64,000 bases of DNA from Daphnia pulex (Eukaryota > Arthropoda > Branchiopoda > Diplostraca > Daphniidae), in the NCBI RefSeq assembly GCF_021134715.1, contig NC_060021.1:10820501-10884500 (forward strand). The letters run 5' to 3'. The notes beneath the pieces are model-generated. The model saw only the letters and a list, made by a program, of their open reading frames with translations, searched no databases and was not told the origin of the DNA. A program made the position numbers and the translations under genes. The stretch's first letter is position 1. Every line of letters begins with the position of its first letter. Positions 1 to 14,229 of this stretch are shown here, one piece after another.

Positions 1-1854
1 CACTTGCAATTTTTATTATTTCGCCAAGGAACCCCTACCAAAAAATAACTGACGCACACACGGAAGAGCAGACGACACCCCGAAAGTTTTGTTTTTTTGT
101 TTGTTTGTTTGGTTCACATTCCTCTTTGCTGGGACATGCTGGACGCCGAATGTGGAAAACAAAGTGCCCAACAGGACCCAATGAGAGTTTGTCCGTCTCT
201 GTCAAAGTCTGGCCGTTGAATGTAACAAAGTTGTTGTTGTTGTTGTTGCAGTTGCATCCACAGCACCAGCGGGGGGCTGGCTCCTTCAATCAAGCGCGGC
301 TGAACGACGAAAATGCACGTCAGCCCAGCACGCCGGGAGTCCTGGAGATATATGGAACAAACGACGACGAGTGTCTAAAATAGAAGAAGAAGAAAACAAA
401 CGTCGTTTTATCCGCAAGAAAAGTCTGCGAAAGAGAAAGAAATCAAAGGAAAAAAGAAAATAAAAAATAGACAAAACACAAAACAAAAGGAATATAAATA
501 AATAAACGACAGTAGGAACTTTTCTTTTTATTTGGGGGGGGGGGAAGAGTTGTTTTGTATTCCCTTTTACTTCTTTATAGACGCGTAGTCCCCCTCCCTG
601 TATACCCTCCCTTGTTACATCGGAAATGAAGCGTCAGAACGCGCTTCGGCTGGCAGCACTTGATCACGCGCCTCTAATAGAATCGATTCCCCCCCCCCTT
701 CCTCCTTGTCCCGCCACGCTCTAAGGGCAGAAACAAGAAGAGAAAAAACGACGGGAGTCGTGTGAACATTTCACCCGATAAATAAAAATTAACTTTTAGC
801 TGCTACAACCAGAAAAACAAAAAACAAATAAAAACAAATTGAGTAGTAATTAATTTCATTCAAATGAGTGAATCCCCCGCCTATTTGGTAAACTTTGCAT
901 TTTGATTTCCAAGAATGCCGGAAGTCAAAGTTTAGTTTATTTCTCAACTTTGCCTGTTATGTTTTCTTTCCTTTTTTCTTTTTTTGGATCAAGATAGGAT
1001 CGTATTTCTATATGGAGCCAGGAGAGAGCGGATTTTTACGAGGGGGGCCCTGCGGAATGAAACCGGTCCGGAATATACAAGAAAAGAGAAAATGGGAAAA
1101 ATGGAAGGAAAGTATCTAAAGGTTTGAAAGTATCCGTCTATTGGGACCCTGGCCGCCTCCAAAAAATAAACCCAACTTTTCCTTCCTATATGTATATTCA
1201 AGGGTGGGCGAGTATATATCTATACATCCTCTCTTTTTCATTATATTCTACCCTTATCTCAGATTGGCCGGCGTCCCTGCCAAAGTCTAAAGGAGACAAC
1301 TCTCTGGACACCTATCTGGCCGCGGTGTGCTCTTCCCTACTAATTCGGAACAGCTCCGACCCTCGTTTCCTCATTTCCTCGTTCTCATCTCTTGTTCTCC
1401 CATACAGCAATCTTCTACACCACCAGGGCTAGAGAGCTAGCTAGCTCGCCTCCTGGCTTTACTGAATAAGGGCGAAGGGGGGGGGGATAGCACATTTAAT
1501 ACGTTAGGACGTTTTCCCAAAAACAGGAGCCGAGATCCAATCACTGGCCGCCGTTCGGGGAATGTGAAACAATTGGCAAGCCACAAGCGTCCGACCGCCC
1601 CGGCATCGGCCCAGTGATCAGCGCCAGCCAAACACCACCAGCAACAACTTGATTCACTAGCCGCGGCCACTAAATCACGACACTACACCCCGCTCATTCC
1701 ATCATCCATTATTTACTTAAAAAAATACAAGAAACACAACTGGAACAACAAAATGAAATCATCAAATGTTTAAGGTTATTCAGTCAATAACAAAAGAGGA
1801 TCGAGTTAAAACACTGTGATTAATAGGATCATTGGCCCGTCTGAGGAAACTAAC
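1..1854. other. Non-coding, homopolymer-rich stretch
   Basis: No convincing coding exon is seen. The stretch holds a short GTT repeat near 232-250, a G run near 532-542 and a C run near 690-698. The small open frames read as low-complexity or biased sequence and show no recognisable domain. It may be upstream or intronic sequence of a gene lying to the left, but nothing in the window proves that. Confidence 0.5.
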
Positions 1855-2300
1855 CTGCAAAATGCCCCCTCGCCGCTGGACACGAGAGAAACCAGAAGGC
1901 CAATGTGATGACGGAACGGCTCTGCTGCTGGCGCACTAGAAACACTGGGACTGCTGACTGGACTGAACGTGAGTGATTAGTATTTAGTCGGCCGGATATT
2001 GTTGTACAGCCGGGGTTTTTTTTCGAGTCCGTCTGCTGCTATCGGTCTGGTGTTGCTCCTTTTATTTATTCTGTTGATGCGGAGAAAATGGTCAAAGAAC
2101 GGCAGCACCGCCAACGTCCCCCGTCTCCGAAACTTTCCTTTTTCTTTTTCTGGCTGTGAAAATGTCCCGTTCACGTTGAACCGCACGACGGTCTCCTGTA
2201 CGTAATAGAAGACGAACGACAGTGGGAATGGGAGACGGGCAGAGGTCGAGAGATGAGGGCAGAACGCGTGCAACGAGTCGGATGAACGTCGGTCGACTGA
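1855..2300 (-). promoter_or_regulatory. Possible first non-coding exon and initiator, reading left
   Basis: On the minus strand a TCAGTCGACC initiator-like sequence lies at about 2291-2300. Some 440 bases further on, a TTTTGCAG|GTTAGT splice-donor match sits at 1855/1854. This could be the 5' UTR exon of a gene running left out of the window. There is no TATA box and no recognised protein, so the call rests only on the initiator and donor pair and is weak. Confidence 0.2.
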
Positions 2301-5300
2301 GTTAAGTCCCGAGCCCAGCCGTCCGACCAAGTCAGCAGCTCTTCTCCTCTCCCGTCGTCTGCGTGAGTGGAACAACGTGCGCGGGCACCACCTCCCTCCA
2401 ATGGGGGGGAAATAAAAAAACGCCGCTTACCTCCTCCCTAGTCTCGAATCGAATTTAAAAAGGAAGGGAAAAAAAATAAAATAAAGTGCGGGAAGGATCG
2501 ACAAATCAATGGCGGAATAATCAGGAAAAAAGAACCAAAAATTATTCAAATGGCTTTCAAGTTGAACGGCGAAAAATGGGCGTCATTGTTGCCAAAAAGT
2601 CGCGGTTGACTCTTTTGCCCCCCCGCGTAATAACAAAGCTCTTTCTAATAGCACCCAAATGTGTAAGGATTCATTAATTAACTGACGTGGGTCCCTTTCA
2701 ACCCCCCCCTCCCCGTTTTACGCCCTTAATATTAAATTCTTCCCTCCTTCCCAAAGAAAAAAAACGGTGGTGAACGGATGAAACCTTACATCATAATAAC
2801 TTTACCAGTTGGTATAGTCTGTATAAGGCGAACCAGCAATCTGGAAAGACCCAATGAGAGATCGTGTTTGTGAAACAGCCAAGACCCCCCTAAAAAAATA
2901 ACCTCCCCAGTTAACAGATGCATAATGAAGGGCTTTTCTAAGGATCGGATTTGTGTCCTCCCGTGAAGAAAGGAGGAAAGTTTCAGTTCTTAATAAAGAT
3001 ATTATTTTGATCAGCGCAGAAGAAGGAGAAGGACGTCTCTAGCTGCAGAACATCCACTTGACAATGGTTAAAGGAGAGCGAAAACGCTCGAGTGGGGGGG
3101 ATCCTACGGGTTTTTCTTCTTTTTCCTATCGGGCGAAAAAGATCCTGTGCGGACGCAGCAGCAGCACCTTTGAATGTGCTAACACTCATCACGGCTCCCA
3201 CTGTGTCTTAATTATCAGGGAGGAGGGTCGAAATAACACTATGCCATGTCTGTTTTGTTCAACATTTATTGTCCATCGATCGTTTCCGCGATGAGGAAAC
3301 AAAAGGTTTCAAAAAAGGGAATAAAAAAAAAACTATTTAGTTTCTAGCCACGACACTTGATAGACAACGGAAGCGGAAGTGAGTTGCCGGGATGCTGCGC
3401 GTGTGGGAGAGTTCGCCCGGTGCGAAACTTAAAAACGTATAGAAATTCGAAACAATTCGTATTAAAAAATTATGCTGAATTTGTTGTTTTATTTTTAAAA
3501 AAGAATTCCGCTTTAGCAGGTCAGCAAGGCAATCGACTTTCACACTTTCTTTATTATTTGTTTCGTTGGGAATTTGTCATCAAACAATGTCCGACAGCAA
3601 ACAAATAACCACACACGGTGGAAGGGAGGGGAGTGATAGTTTGATGGATAATCAATCCCGGAGAAAGAGAGGGGGAGAATCCAGCGGAATTTTTTCGTCG
3701 GAAACTTCCCGCAGGGCAAATTTGCGTGTTTCTTTTCTGTCGCTTAATAAATCCCGGAATTAAAACGAACCCAGTAAAATAAAATAAAAAAAAAACACGC
3801 GGTCCATTATCGACAAACGCCAAGTTACAGAAATAACAAAAATTTTGTCTTTTTTCTTCCCTCCCAAAAATAACCGAAAAATAAATAAAAGAGCTGGTCG
3901 GATAAGAAAATATCTATCTGACGTGCGTCGCTTGTTGATGTCCTGTACAATGGAGAGACAGCGGGCGGGGAAAAAAAAAGAGTGGGAGTAGCTATAGTAT
4001 AGTAGATGTAATATAAGCGTTCGCTTTGAATCGATGACAACAGCTATACTACTACACTTTCTTTTTCTTTTTCTATCTATCCTGTACTATAGTAGTGGAC
4101 TGGGCACAGAGTTGGTTTGTGTAGTAGTTATATAGGGCTACTGTAGAGTCGAGTCTATTGGGACTTGCAACTGCCGAACAACAAAAACGGCGCAGGGGGA
4201 AAAAGAAAAAAAAAGTTATGGCTGAACTGCTGCCCTCCCTCGAAATCCTTTTTTTCTATTCTCTGATGGCGTCCCTACTCTCCGATCAAACCAAGGGGTC
4301 ATACAACAGCGGCCGTTATATAAGAGGGAAAAAAATATCTATCTGAAAAGATCTCAGCTGTTTTGTGAAATCACGTAATTCCGCACAGCCAAAAGCTGCA
4401 GCAGTCAGCATTTGGCGGATGATCGCAATATAGCTCTCACGTTTTTTTTTTCTTTTTTTCATGCCATCGATCAGTTACTTACTTCGTATCAAAGCGCTAA
4501 ATTCTGTTTAATCCTCGGGAAAACTCAACGCCCGGGTAAAAAAGAAATGGAAACATTTTGGGATTCTCCACTAAAATTTCAAAGTCTTCGAGATAATCTT
4601 GTTTTGCTAATCCTTCGACTCTAATGGAACGGGCAACAGAGTCTGCCGATATGAAAAAAAAACGGATCAAGCGGAAATCAGGGCGATGTTGCCAAGGCAA
4701 TCGAATTATTAGTAGTAGTGTGGGGGAGGGTTCAAAACTCCGCACACATTTTGCCAGTCGTTCCCCCCCAACGAAAATTACCTTATCGCTTGTTTTGTTT
4801 TTGTTTCCGGCTTGACGAAAACACCTTTTTTTTTGGATGCGCATCTTCTAAATTCATAGATTTACAAAGTCCACATTATTCTCTATAAATGGATTAGCCT
4901 TAAAATAAGGCGGGCATACACCAGCAGGATGGATGGTCTTTCTTTCTTTTTTGTTTTGTTTCCCTCCTCAGAGTCTCTCCTTTTGGAGCTTCGGAAAATT
5001 CCAAAAGGCTTGACGGTCTCAGCAGTGCGCAGCTCTAGCAGAGAGCCTATACGTTTGATGGCAAGCGGAGCAGAAGAGAATAGTTGGATCAAGCCTAATA
5101 TATTATTAAACCCGTCAGCGAGGCTAATCGAATCATTCCGTGCCTTATATTTATATCTACAGTATATCCCTGGATGTGTATAAGCGCGTACACTGTAGCC
5201 TCTGCTCCTGCTCCTGCTGCTGCCCGTGTCTAAAAAGGCTCAAGTGTATTTAAGTTGCTGGCAACACAAAAGTTTCCAAACACGCCTTTTCACTCCCTGG

Positions 5301-8300
5301 TCTTTTAGCATGCTAATTATTATACCAACGATTTCTGATGACGCCAAAGCGATCAATCTATTCTCGTCGCTAATCAGCGCTCAAAGTTTACCTTTCTTTG
5401 GTAGGCTGCTGCCGTGTCCGTCAGAGTATATCTTCAATCGTTAACTACGACTGAAAGTTGAGCACCGAATCTTCGACGACGATCCACTCGCCAAAATCCA
5501 GCGCTGGATGGTTACGTTTTATTTTCAAATTGCAGCAGCTGGAATACAAAAAAGGCAATAGACTCTTTGCTGCTGCTGCTGTACCAGAAAGTCGTCTAAT
5601 GTATAAATTGCGTAGTGATTTAATTAGACGTTTATGCATAGTATATAACTTAGTGTCGGTCTATCCACACGAGACTTGGGAAGAGCGTCTATATAACCTA
5701 GCATGCTGGAGAGTTTGGTTGGGCCATATAAGACGCAACTTTCAACTCGGCTTCCGCCGTCTTAATTGTGTAACTTGATGGCGGTCGCTTCTCAACACAC
5801 TCTGCGCTCACTTTTGCGCAACGTCCGTTCTCTTATTCTGCGCGCGGGTCCAATTTTTAAAACGATATTTTGATTGCGGCCCACATGCATATCCGTAGTG
5901 TTGAATCATTGCCAAAATGTTGTTGGGCCCCTTTGGTCTTCTATTTGGCCACTTTTGATCCATTGGCCGATTGATGGGAAAGCTGCAAAAATAAGTGGAA
6001 ATATGTGTCGGTGGAGGGGGCGATTGAGTGGCTTTCTATTGCGTGCGTTAAAATGTCACCACAGACCCCTTTTGTCACAAACCTAAAGTCTAGTGTTTGT
6101 TTATTTTTTTACGATCCGTCACTCCCCCCATTTTTTTTTGGGCCCCGGTCGACCCTCCCCCTCCACATTTGGTACCATACTTTTGCCGTGGGGTCGTGTT
6201 TACATAACATTTGAAACTGAATACCTGCATGCCTGTATATGTCAAGCTCAGCTTGTCAGACCTACTTTTTCGCCCTACTGCAGAATATCTAGACCATCTG
6301 AATACCAAAAGTGTTCCATAGATCCAAAGGAAATCATATCATATGGAAAAGGTCAAAATAATTTGCATGGAATTCTCGTGGCTCACAGAGGTACCTCACC
6401 GTTTTAAACTTTTTTTTACAAGGCAATCTGAACTAACCCGGAGCAGTATATACCTTCTGCACTAATGTTTCAATTGGCTACTCAGCACCGACTCAAGTCC
6501 TAAAAACGCGGTTAAGCTTGCCAAAAACGTTTTGTGATTATTTGGGTCGAAAAGGATCTGTGCTATTTGTGAAAAGCACTCGGACGAAAAGAATGTCTAC
6601 CGGTCTCGGCGACTAGATACACACAGCCGCATTAGCTGCACATAAGTTCTTCCGCCGAGCCGGTGGATTGTGCAATATAGAGCCTGGAACGATACACACA
6701 ATATCTATATACGCCCGCTCTTTCCTCATCCTCGAGGATTATTTGTCTACCTGTCCAGCATCACTGGTCGTTTTCAATCGGAGCGTGTAAGCCCCGATAT
6801 TATTTCTCCCGTTCTTTCATATATAATATAGCTAGTCTCTCTCTTCTTCCCCTCCACGCACCTTTATTTACTTTCCTCCCACAGCAGATCGACAGGTGAT
6901 ATTCTTGTTTGTTTTTTTTTGGATCCGACAGGCATGTATAGTTAGTCTGCCTCCGCACAGGTTGCCATCATATAACTCTGCGTCAGCATTTGCTCGACGG
7001 TGTTACCTGTAAACCAATAGCTATAGCGACTCATTTGTGTGCTGGTCTATCTTCTGGGACAAGCGTTCATTCAATGTCCAAAAGGGATTGTCTTGACTGT
7101 GAGCCATATAAACATCCCCCCCCCCTTCTCTGGCTGCTGGATTTGAACCCCAAAAAAGAGAGGGGGGCAAAAGCCAAAAGATTCAAAAAGTGATAACACA
7201 AGTATAAGATGAACCCCTTCTTCTGTCGCGGTTGTTCTGGGTTCAATCCATTTTGCTGGGTGCTGGTCTTTACGGCTCGTCCAATAGCTCACGTTGTTCC
7301 CTCTATAAAAATGTCTTGTAAAAAAAAGGAAAGAAAAAAAGAGCTGGATCGAATCTCATTTTCTATCTGCGCAGCGTCCGTCGTAAAATATAGGCCTCGT
7401 ATATACAGGCACACACAGCAGCCGGTTTTGGTTATATACAAAAAACACAAAAAAATAAAATAAAAATACGAGACACCCAACGTGCTTTGGTTGTATTTCC
7501 TTCTGTCTTTTGGCCAGTCGTAACTTGACAACTAAATAGAAAAGCAAAGTAGAGAGAGACGGACTATTAAAGATTGACGACTTGTTTCGTTCTCAGGAGC
7601 AGCACTGCGTGTGTATCGTGTATCTCCTTTTTCTTCTGAAAAGAGAGGGGGGCTTTAAGTTTCAAACTTACGGATGGACGTGTGCACTGGCAACCATGGT
7701 ATATTGCTCCTGTGTGTTGCAAAGGGGGTTTGTGTGCAACTTGTGTTTTATGGCTGCTACATAGGCCTATATATGGGACAGTCGTAGAAACGACTTGCTG
7801 CCGCCAGATTTTCACAGTTAATAGCCAGAGACCTGTTGGGTGAGGAGGTTCGCTTATTCTGCTGGCGCCGACGTCCAAGTAGTTGAGTGCAGTTCTTGGA
7901 ATCGGTATTGAGCAATCTATCGACTATCTACAATTATTAATAAGGACGACGCAAGTGCTCTTATTCGGACTCGGACTAAATATTCATTGACGTAAGTTTC
8001 CAAATGTTCTGAAATCCAACAAGTAGTATAGTTCTACCATTTTTGAACTTTTCAACAACTTAAATGATTTCAACAGTCTATAGTATCTGTTCAAATGTGT
8101 GGGAAAGCTTATCAATGGACGCAAAGATGTCATTCAAAATTCAAATCCAACAATCAACTTCTTTCAAACCCAATTATTTTTGTCTTCCCTAAATTGGGAT
8201 AGTGTATTGATTATCTTGAAGGTGGATTTTGGATCTTGATACGACATACGATGCGTCCGGGAGATGTAAAATAAAGAACCACAAAAAGGAGGAGACTGCT

Positions 8301-9541
8301 GACGAGCGCGATGGATATACATCTTCTTCTTACAGTGCACTGTTCCGGGTCGATGTACACTATATACGTATATACGTGCGGACGTGTGTAAAGTTTCCAA
8401 ATCAGTAACACGAGGACATGTGGGTCTCTCTTTTCTTTTCTTTCTGTACAGATGCGTTTTCATTGCCCGGTGTTTTGTATGCATTCGACACCACGATTTT
8501 TATGACACCAGAACAAGAGTGGGAAATAACTCGGTCGCTATTTCTTTTTTAACATAAACTACAGTACGTATAGTAGTGAGTTAGACAGCAGTCGAGCCGA
8601 ACGGAGACGCTGCTGGGATTTGTGCGCTGCGCTCTTTTTATTGCTGAGCTTTTATTCCGGAATTGCTGCATCCATGAACAAGATCTGCTGCAAGGTATAA
8701 CCTTAATAGTCGCCGGCCGGGGAAGCAAAAGATATGACGACGTACAACTTGGTCCATCGTGAGTGTATAAATAATTCGTTTCACGGAATTACTTTCAATC
8801 CATCTGCTTGCATTGATGAAAAGACTCTTTTTAATTAAACACGGTTCCGTGAATTAGAAAAAAAACATTCGCTCATTTTCCTTTGAACGTGAAACATTTA
8901 CGGATTTCTCAAAAGTCGATTCTTTTGTATTTTTAACTTTCTGTTTGTATTATTCGCGGCTACTGAGCTTTTAAAAAGCGGAAATTCCAAACTACAAAGT
9001 AAGTTCCAAGTATTGCTGATAAATAGAAAACTGTAGACGTATAGGCTGCACAACTTTGATTAGGTCTGATTATTAATTGCAAAGAAGGAAAAAGAAAAGC
9101 GAAGCAGGTAAACTGACGTTCACGGAATCAGAACTATAGTAACAAAATGTCTACGCACGTGAGTCTCAACTATCTACAGCTCTGACGGATTGACGGAATC
9201 GGAGTTCGGAGAATCGAAATTCGGAAGTTTGGAAGTCGGAACTCTGATGTTCTCAGAAGTGTCAGAACCAAATTTTAAATATTATTGCAGCACTACAGCA
9301 ACAAGGCATTTGGCATTAGCAACTTTGTCGTCTGCTTCTTTCAGGCATGGGTCATTCTTGATCGTCGAAACGTTTCTGTACTATAAAATTCTTAGAGGTT
9401 GACTCCACAGGTTGCAATTTTATAGCTAGTTTTATGAAAAAAGCCATTTGAAAATCAACTTATCTGGATCGACAGAAGTAGTGTTTCTCGATTATCAGTT
9501 ACCACTTCCTTAAATGAGTAAACGAAAATCGCTCGAGCACA
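2301..9541. other. Gene-poor region upstream of the zinc-finger gene
   Basis: About 7.2 kb without a supportable coding exon. Open frames are short and unlike known domains. Homopurine and homopyrimidine tracts and C runs are frequent (about 2701, 6123 and 7108). Near the right end, GCTGCAAG|GTATAA (donor at about 8694) and CTACAG|CTCTGA (acceptor at about 9179) could be non-coding 5' exons of the gene starting at 9542. The region probably holds cis-regulatory DNA, but no specific element can be named with confidence. Confidence 0.4.
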
Positions 9542-12500
9542 ATGTATGCAGGTAGAGGAAGAGGTGTTATATATGTCAACGAACATCACAATCATGGCCG
9601 AACAGACGGGCCTGCTGGTGGAGGTAGAGGTAGAGGAAGAGGTCTTATTCATGTCGACGAACATCACAACCGGGGCCGAACAGACGAGCCTGGTGGAAGT
9701 CGCCAACATTATTTTCACCCTGATGATGTACAGTTTCACTGTAACCCAAGTAGAAATGATGTGAACGAGCATGGTTTTGGGCCACAAATAGGTTGCTTTG
9801 CTGTTATCATTAGTAAATGTAGAAGGCCTAATTTTTGTTTTTATTTCTAGGAGATCCAAGGCAAGACTTTTATTACAACTCTCATCTGGCAGCGAGACCA
9901 GAATCGAACAGAATGACAAAGTTCATGCCAGATCCGAGGCTGCAGCCAAAGATTATACCTCATGATGTTGATCAGTATCCTTACTCATCAAATGAGAATC
10001 CAAACTACACGATGGAGGAACCAATATGTAATGCAAAAGGAAAGTCACTTAGGCCACCACAGTCTGGGAGCCCAGTGGTTGGAATTACAAGGATGGTGAA
10101 GCCAGGTGCAAGAAACAATGAAAAGAGGCATGAGCAGCACTTAAACGAAGGAAGATTTGATCGACAATTTTCTTCTATGAGTCACGAATCTTCAGTCGTT
10201 GACGAAAACATCCATCAAAACGTGAATTTAGATTCACTTGTTCATAATCTTCTTGATTCATTGGATGATGGAATCGTTTACGATAATCAGTCTCGTCACA
10301 GCAACGAGGAACCAGAAGAACCCGAAGATTTTCCAACGAGGTACGCGAACTACCAGAGGTCATTTGACGATTTTGAAAAGTATGCTGTAGCATTACCTTG
10401 CGACCCACGCTTGCAGAAATCAACAGTCACTTCTGGCCATCCATCGTCAGGACATTCAAAAAATGACTCTCATCTGACAGCTAGAGTTAAACCAGAGCCT
10501 AGGGAGAAGATAACAGGCCCTCAACAGGATGTTAACATTCCCGAAAACAATTTAAAACAAGCATTAGAAGATATTCGTCAAAGGCAGCAAACACCGTCGA
10601 CCCCTGCTCCGTACGTATCTAGTTACAGCGAAGTCAACAAGGCAAAAAATAGCAACACCACTAGCAAGACTACGACTGATCCTCAACCAAAGAAAATAAC
10701 TCCTCCCAAACCAAGTTCAAACAAGAGAGACAGCAAAGGAAATCACCAGTCGCCAGAGTTGAGCAGTGACAAAACACGTCGGAAGGTAGTCGAAGATTCA
10801 GAATCTAGGAATAGTAGTAGTAGGTCGAGTAGAAACAGTTCACCGGGAGCAGATCGGCGACGAACTGCTTCAGGTAGAATGGCTCTAGGTAGCCCGGAAT
10901 GGCACCGTCAAGTCAGAATGGTTGATAAACCTGATCCTCGAAATAGAGATTCCCGCGAAAGAGAAATGCGACGTGTCAGGCGTTTGAGTCGATCCCGAAG
11001 TCGTTCGCGATCCCCGAGACGTACTCAGCGCTACTTTCGTTACGGTTCGCCGGAACGCCGTTCACGAAGCCGTTCTCCGATATCCCGGAGAGCCCGAAGA
11101 GTTTCGCCAGAATATCCTCACCGCCGTTGGGGACAGTTGGGACCTAGCCGAAATTCACGTTCGCCTGTTAGAACTAGAGATCGCAGACGCTCACCTCCCG
11201 ATCACAGCCATCGTAATGTTGTCGAACGGACCGTCATCATGCGCCAGCGAAGCCGATCTTTATCTCGCTCTCGTTCTCGATCGCCTTCTAGGTCTTCATC
11301 TCAGCAACAGCAGAATTCTAAACGTTTGAAGGATCATCACGCCGTGCCTGCAAGAGAAATTCAGCAATCGCAGCCGCCACCGTCGTCTAGTAAACCGGCT
11401 GTCAATGTTGATTCACCAGTTGCCCATCAGACAACTCAGTTGTTTACTCGTAATTATGTAGTAGCTAATCAGGTTGATCATGTTGCTCATATTGTTCAGC
11501 CAATACAACCGGTACAGCAACCAATAACCGCAGCAAGATATGTCGCGCCACCCAATACGGTACCTCCTAACGTTTCCACCATTCCGCCTTTGATGAATTA
11601 TTACAACCACCAACAACAACATTACCAAGCAACGGTGCAGCAGCAAATCGACATTATAACTTACCAACATCAACAACAACATCATCATCATCACCTACAG
11701 CAACAACAATTTAATCAGCAGCAGCTCTACCAACAACATCTTCAACAAATGAACCAAAATCCCGTTGCTCACCAATCCATGCCATCTTCGCCTTTGATTC
11801 CAATCATTCATCCAGCAGGTGTAGTTAATAGTCCAGCCCGACATAACATTCCGCCACCTCAAACCTTGCCAAATCTTCCCTCTACTTCGACACAACCAAC
11901 AACAGCACCTACAACCAATTCGGAAGGAGGGTCTGTGGAAGAACAACGTACTCGGAAGACACGCGACGGTCTATTGGAGAAACAAGCGAACCTCATCCAT
12001 CAACTGTTAGTTCTTCAGGTGCAACAAGCTGACCTAGAATTGAAACAAAAGTCAGCTGAAGATGGCGAGTATGAGCGTTTATCGAATAATATTATTGAAA
12101 CAGCAAAATTTGGGAAAGAGATGATGGTTAGTGCCCAGTCCTTGGAGAAAATCATTCAGAAACACACCAATCAACTAAAAGAGGACCTTTCTGAGCTCAA
12201 GAAGACACGTTCCAGTAATCGTTACAATTATTATGATCCTCAACAGCATTGGTGCGAATTGTGTGACGTCATTACAGATAAACTAAACGACTATCTCACC
12301 CATCTGCATTCAAAAGAACATGAAGAGAGGCTGCAGTCCACCGGAGTACAGTCTACGCCATGGCACAAGAAGCGTACGATAACCCCCGAGGAAAAAGGAG
12401 GAATCCGCATTCCCTTCAATGGATTGCAAAACCTTCAACCGGTCAAAGCGTGGTATTGCGAGCTCTGTGATGTTTGGATGGGCGACCTTTTGTGTGCAAA

Positions 12501-14229
12501 GCTTCACATGTCTTCTAGCTCCCACAACGATCAACACATGAAGAGAAGCATGGAACGACCCGAATCCTTGTTGAATCATGCGACGAAAAAACAAGCGGCG
12601 CTACGACGTAATTTGGTCCGTAAGAGGGAAGAGGAAAGAGTCCGAAATCAGCAAAAGCAGGCGGATAAGATGAAGATGGATGCAGAACGGAAAGAAGCGG
12701 CCAAGAAAAGAGAAGAGGAAAATGAAGAAAAACAGAGGCTGATGAAAGAAAAATGGCAGGATTTCGTTAGGAATGAAGAAGCTAATAAAGCCTCTGTCGT
12801 TGAACTCGAAGGAGAACCTACCGGAGAAAAGAGCGCGACCATTCAACGATCCACTAGCAGTTTGACTTCGTCTAGTATTCGACTAAACATACGTACTCCC
12901 TTAATGACTACCAAAACGATGGATCAAGACGATACCTCCGAGGCACCGATTTCATCTCTGATGGAAACATCTGATTCAATTGAAGGGCAAGTTATCCTCA
13001 CGGAAAAAGAAATTTCAGTAGAGCTGTCGGCCAAACAAGTTTCCATTGATGGTTCGAATAAAGAGGGTTTCGAACAGCGATCCACCTTGGATGTACAAAC
13101 GGACGAGCCGAGCGTCGTAAACCCAACTGAAAACATCATCAAATCCAACGAAATTGGCATTGAGCCACCTCCCTGTCTTGATGGAGTCGCTGAGAAAGCG
13201 GCTGTTCCTGACTCGTTGCCGATGGATTCCAGTGATAAAGAAGAACCTGCTAGTGTGAGCCGTGAAGCCGAGGCGTCCAAAGATATTCCGGAAAGTAGCA
13301 ACCCAAAAGCTGCACAACTTTTGGTTGGAGAACAAAAATCGAGTGCAATCGTTTTAGAAGAAAAAGATGTTTGTGATCGAATGGATTCGTCCACTTGTTC
13401 TAAAATATCGATGGAGAAAACTGATGTTAAAACTAATTCAAATTTGATCAATTCCTTTCAACAGATGGTGCCAATTAGTCAAAATAATCTTCCTTCTACA
13501 GCATCAACCGTGGAATCGGGAGAAACAAAGAGTGCCGACCCGATGTTCCATGATCGTATTTCTGTTCCTGAACAAACCCAGCAGGTAGACGAAAATTCTC
13601 AAGATCCATCGGACTCATCCGGAATGGACCCGGAATGCTTGGATGTCCAGGGAAACATTGAAAATGTTCAAGACTCTCTCGAAAATGCTGGAGTTTCTGC
13701 TGAAGTTTCGGGGTGTAACAGTATTGATGGCTCTCAACAAAACTCTGATTCCAATCTGAGCGATAGCCAGGAGAAAAGATTTGATGTACAAGATGGCATA
13801 CTACTTCCAAAAATTGAACCAAAAGATTCCGAGGAGATCGGCGATTGTTGCGTCATTCTGGAGGTGAATCCTAAACTTTCCAAAGTACCAGAGCTGATTG
13901 ATTTAGAGTCTTCAAATGAAGAATGTGATCAGCAGGCAGCTAAAGTTGAAATGGAAACGAGTGAGAATAGTGAACATTGTGAGCCATTGTCTGAAAGTGG
14001 CGAAGAAAAGTGCGATAGTTTACTTGTCGGCGAGAATCGAGCTTCCACGCCGTGTAAAATTCAGTTTGGCGAATTTATTGTTTTGAGTGAAACTACCGAA
14101 GATAGTTCAGGTATCGATGCCGACAGTCGCGCCAGCATCAACTCGTCCTCGGAGCTGTCATCAGGGGAACGTCTCGTTGTAGTTGAAGAGGCGCCAGGAG
14201 ATGAAACGGAAACTAATAAAATTGTTTAA
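9542..14229 (+). CDS. RG/RS-rich nuclear protein with two matrin-type zinc fingers (ZNF318-like)
   Basis: Two exons, 9542-9791 and 9851-14229, joined in phase 1 (ATA-G|GA-GAT), give 1542 residues. The start is the ATG in ACAATGTATG. Residues 1-60 carry GRGRG and GGGRGRGRG repeats. About 390-567 is a dense Arg-Ser region (SRSRSRSRSP), as in splicing-associated proteins. About 666-720 is rich in Gln and His. Two Cys2-His2 fingers of the U1/matrin type begin HWCELCDV (about 882) and WYCELCDV (about 950). A charged Glu/Lys helix follows (about 1000-1060), then a long Ser/Glu-rich acidic tail. RS stretches and paired matrin fingers suggest a nuclear RNA- or transcription-linked role. The closest family I recall is ZNF318. 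The domain call is firm and the orthology is inferred. Confidence 0.75.

Noticed and set aside
2171-2401. Minus-strand frames of 76 and 132 codons near 2.0-2.4 kb
   Set aside because: Biased Arg/Ser composition and no domain. They are more likely 5' UTR or promoter sequence.
7236-7252. tRNA T-loop-like GGGTTCAATCC
   Set aside because: The surrounding bases cannot form acceptor, D and anticodon arms.
9455-9919. Minus-strand open frame of 154 codons (MSFCSILVSLPDESC...)
   Set aside because: It is antisense to the RG-rich first exon of the zinc-finger gene. Its Thr/Ser repeats are the reverse reading of GGTAGAGG-type repeats.
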